DNA from: Nonomuraea guangzhouensis
Lineage (GTDB): Bacteria > Actinomycetota > Actinomycetes > Streptosporangiales > Streptosporangiaceae
Assembly (NCBI RefSeq): GCF_019396345.1
Contig: NZ_JAHKRM010000052.1
Span: 1-64,000 of the forward strand
Direction of reading: 5' to 3'
Length of the DNA: 64,000 nt
The notes beneath the pieces were generated by a model, which worked only from the letters and a program-made list of their open reading frames with translations, did not search any database and was not told the origin of the DNA. The first letter of the stretch is position 1, and the number at the start of each line of letters is the position of its first letter. The translations under genes were made by a program, and so were the position numbers. Below are positions 62,639 to 64,000 of the stretch, in pieces.

Positions 62639-62798
62639 GACAGCCGATTCTCCCGGCCTCTCGGTCTACTGGCCACCCGAAACTCGTCGGCGCGACTCTA
62701 TGAAGGTGTTGTGGTGGCCCCGCCCGGAGGCCCTCCAGCCTTGAGGCGAGGCCACCCGCCCGGCACCCGCGATCCATGGAAGGCGAGTGCCGGGCTGT

Positions 62799-63440
62799 CT
62801 AGGAGAGTGGCCACCCCGAGCCGGGCCGGCCCTGGATCGGAGCGGGCCGCAGGTCGTCGAGGACCAGCAGGAGTTGCTTGGCCAGGGCGTACTCCAGTCG
62901 GTGGAAGGAGTCGAGCGGGATGGCGGTGTTCCGTTCACGTTCGACAGGCCGACGGCCGGACGGGCGTAGGACGTCGGCGAGGACGCCGTACGGCTCTGCG
63001 CCACCCACGGTGTACGCCCTGGCGCCCCGACGCAGACGCGGACAGGTGGCAATCGCTACCGGGATGCACGAGGCGCACGTGGGGGGCGCGTTCGTATAGC
63101 CGGCGTCCGTCGAGGTGTCGCCGGGATCGTCGGCGAGGACCCAGTAGGTCCGGCCATCGAGGGGGTTGGCCGCAGACAGGCCGCATACCTGGCAGAGCAG
63201 GCGCAGCAGGCATCGTCGCTGCCTGACCGTGTTGACGATCTTCCATTCGGGACGGCCGCGCCGGTGCAGTCCCTGCCGCGCCCACAGGACGCCGAGTTGC
63301 CAGTCCTGCGGGATCGGGTCGGCATAGCTGAGCCGCAGCCCGTCGGTCGACTCGGGATGCGCGATGAAGGTGAGGGGGTGAGGGACCATCTCGTTGCTGT
63401 AGGCGGTGATGTACGGCACGCGCACCTGTCCGGCGGTCAC
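62799..63440 (-). CDS. Uncharacterised protein with paired CxxC motifs
   Basis: A 213-aa protein. The first half (VPYITAYSNEMVPHPLTFIA, LGVLWARQGLHRRGRPEWKI) leads into a Cys cluster, CQVCG and CASC plus a later Cys, that probably binds zinc. GTG 63440 has GGGAGA 7 nt upstream, inside the end of the preceding small gene. A 94-bp piece of this gene is duplicated at 60468-60561. Proteins of this look are common near HTH/DUF regulators in actinobacteria; the role is unknown. Confidence 0.65.
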   Translation of the reverse strand: MTAGQVRVPYITAYSNEMVPHPLTFIAHPESTDGLRLSYADPIPQDWQLGVLWARQGLHRRGRPEWKIVNTVRQRRCLLRLLCQVCGLSAANPLDGRTYWVLADDPGDTSTDAGYTNAPPTCASCIPVAIATCPRLRRGARAYTVGGAEPYGVLADVLRPSGRRPVERERNTAIPLDSFHRLEYALAKQLLLVLDDLRPAPIQGRPGSGWPLS

Positions 63441-63443
63441 GGT

Positions 63444-63716
63444 CTATCTCCCGTCCGGAACGGCAGGTATGGGCGGTGGCGCGGCGGCAACGCCTGGGAC
63501 GGTGTCGCCGCCGCGCCTGCCGGACGCCTGGAGGGCGACGCGATGGCGCTCCAGGCGCGGTGGGGCCGGGGACCGCGGGCGGTGGTCGCGATCCCCGGCA
63601 GGGATCTGCCAGTACGGGATCTTGCAGGGCCGAGGCCGGCAGCGGGCCGTGTGGATGAGGCGGCGGCCCAGGCATGCCGGACGTCTTGGTGGTGGCTCGC
63701 CGTCATCAACGGCCAC
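63444..63716 (-). CDS. Possible small basic protein
   Basis: A 90-aa frame ending 3 nt before the next start, with CRPRPCKIPYWQIPAGDRDH in the middle and a Pro/Arg-rich remainder. The tight spacing argues that it is real, but there is no ribosome site before GTG 63716 and overlapping frames on the other strand are equally long. Confidence 0.3.
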   Translation of the reverse strand: MAVDDGEPPPRRPACLGRRLIHTARCRPRPCKIPYWQIPAGDRDHRPRSPAPPRLERHRVALQASGRRGGDTVPGVAAAPPPIPAVPDGR

Positions 63717-63881
63717 CGAATGCCCGACGCCACGTCGCCGTCGGCAGATCTGCTCGTGGCATCAACGCCCGCTGGGAAGGCGTTCGCGTGGGTGCTACGG
63801 ACCCATGAGTGTCCATGCCCAGGACGGTAAAGACGACTGACTTGCAGGTGAAGCAAATTGCTCAACATTTCTTCAAGATCG

Positions 63882-64000
63882 TTAGCCCAAGGTAGCGGTG
63901 AGGTCGCTCAGAGCCTTGGTGATGATCTGCCGCGCGTCGCTGCCGTAGTGAGCCACTCCTGAGATGGCATCGAAAACGCGCCGATACTGCTTGATCTCGT
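63882..64000 (-). CDS. C-terminal end of an HTH (Scr1/DUF5753-like) regulator, cut by the edge
   Basis: The last 39 codons (EIKQYRRVFDAISGVAHYGS, then an ARQIITKALSDL helix and a stop) read leftward and enter from the right edge. The Y-R-x-V-F-D motif plus a closing amphipathic helix resembles the end of XRE-DUF5753 regulators common in actinobacteria. The DNA-binding part is outside the window. Positions 63717-63881 hold no clear gene. Confidence 0.5.
   Translation of the reverse strand, partial: EIKQYRRVFDAISGVAHYGSDARQIITKALSDLTATLG

Noticed and set aside
63264..63830. 188-codon plus-strand frame
   Set aside because: It overlaps the start and ribosome site of the better supported minus-strand gene, and its composition shows no domain.

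Overview
The window reads as a high-GC actinobacterial chromosome, most likely Streptosporangiales or a Nonomuraea-like relative. This rests on GC-rich third codon positions, many GTG and apparently leaderless starts, F420-type (LLM) oxidoreductases, PucR regulators, a PASTA kinase and the MEP isoprenoid pathway. The genus is an inference. It opens in the 3' half of a 5S rRNA, so the left edge is the end of an rRNA operon.

0-11 kb: 5S rRNA and terminator; a 1051-aa STAND-type protein (NACHT NTPase, membrane segments, WD40 repeats); an amidohydrolase; a GNAT protein; a scar made of the tails of a drug-efflux ABC ATPase and a TetR regulator; a RidA/LysR divergent pair; a secreted phosphodiester-glycosidase-like protein; and a tryptophanyl-tRNA synthetase behind a Trp-Trp leader peptide and RNA hairpins. 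11-18 kb: methyltransferase, PucR regulator, TetR plus acyl-CoA ligase operon divergent from a drug-efflux MFS across a large operator, and an alternative-oxidase-like diiron protein.

18-30 kb is a nitrogen and amino-acid catabolic district: an AGXT2-like aminotransferase coupled to methylmalonate-semialdehyde dehydrogenase, a polyamine-type binding protein, a saccharopine-dehydrogenase-like enzyme, GABA transaminase divergent from a repeat-expanded PucR regulator, a TetR regulator and a second aldehyde dehydrogenase. 30-39 kb: a secreted trypsin-like protease and its decayed twin, the MEP genes dxr and ispG (without the site-2 protease often found between them), a secreted tripeptidyl aminopeptidase, a GNAT protein and an M14 carboxypeptidase.

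39-54 kb: a HipA-like kinase/DUF3037 couple, a TetR/SRPBCC pair, three LLM oxidoreductases, a PASTA kinase, a Gfo/Idh-ROK sugar pair, a TetR/MMPL exporter pair, VOC and cupin proteins and a zinc alcohol dehydrogenase. 54-59 kb: a Liv-type ABC importer in which both permeases and one ATPase are a single polypeptide. A related 16-19 bp operator occurs in front of the LLM genes (43.5 kb) and twice around the alcohol dehydrogenase/ABC promoter (54.3 kb), suggesting one uptake-and-oxidation regulon for an unknown compound.

59-64 kb is a looser tail: a YcxB-like membrane protein, a flavin-binding oxidase-fold protein, a MerR/quinone-oxidoreductase-like pair, uncharacterised proteins, a 94-bp duplicated gene fragment, and the end of an HTH regulator running off the edge.
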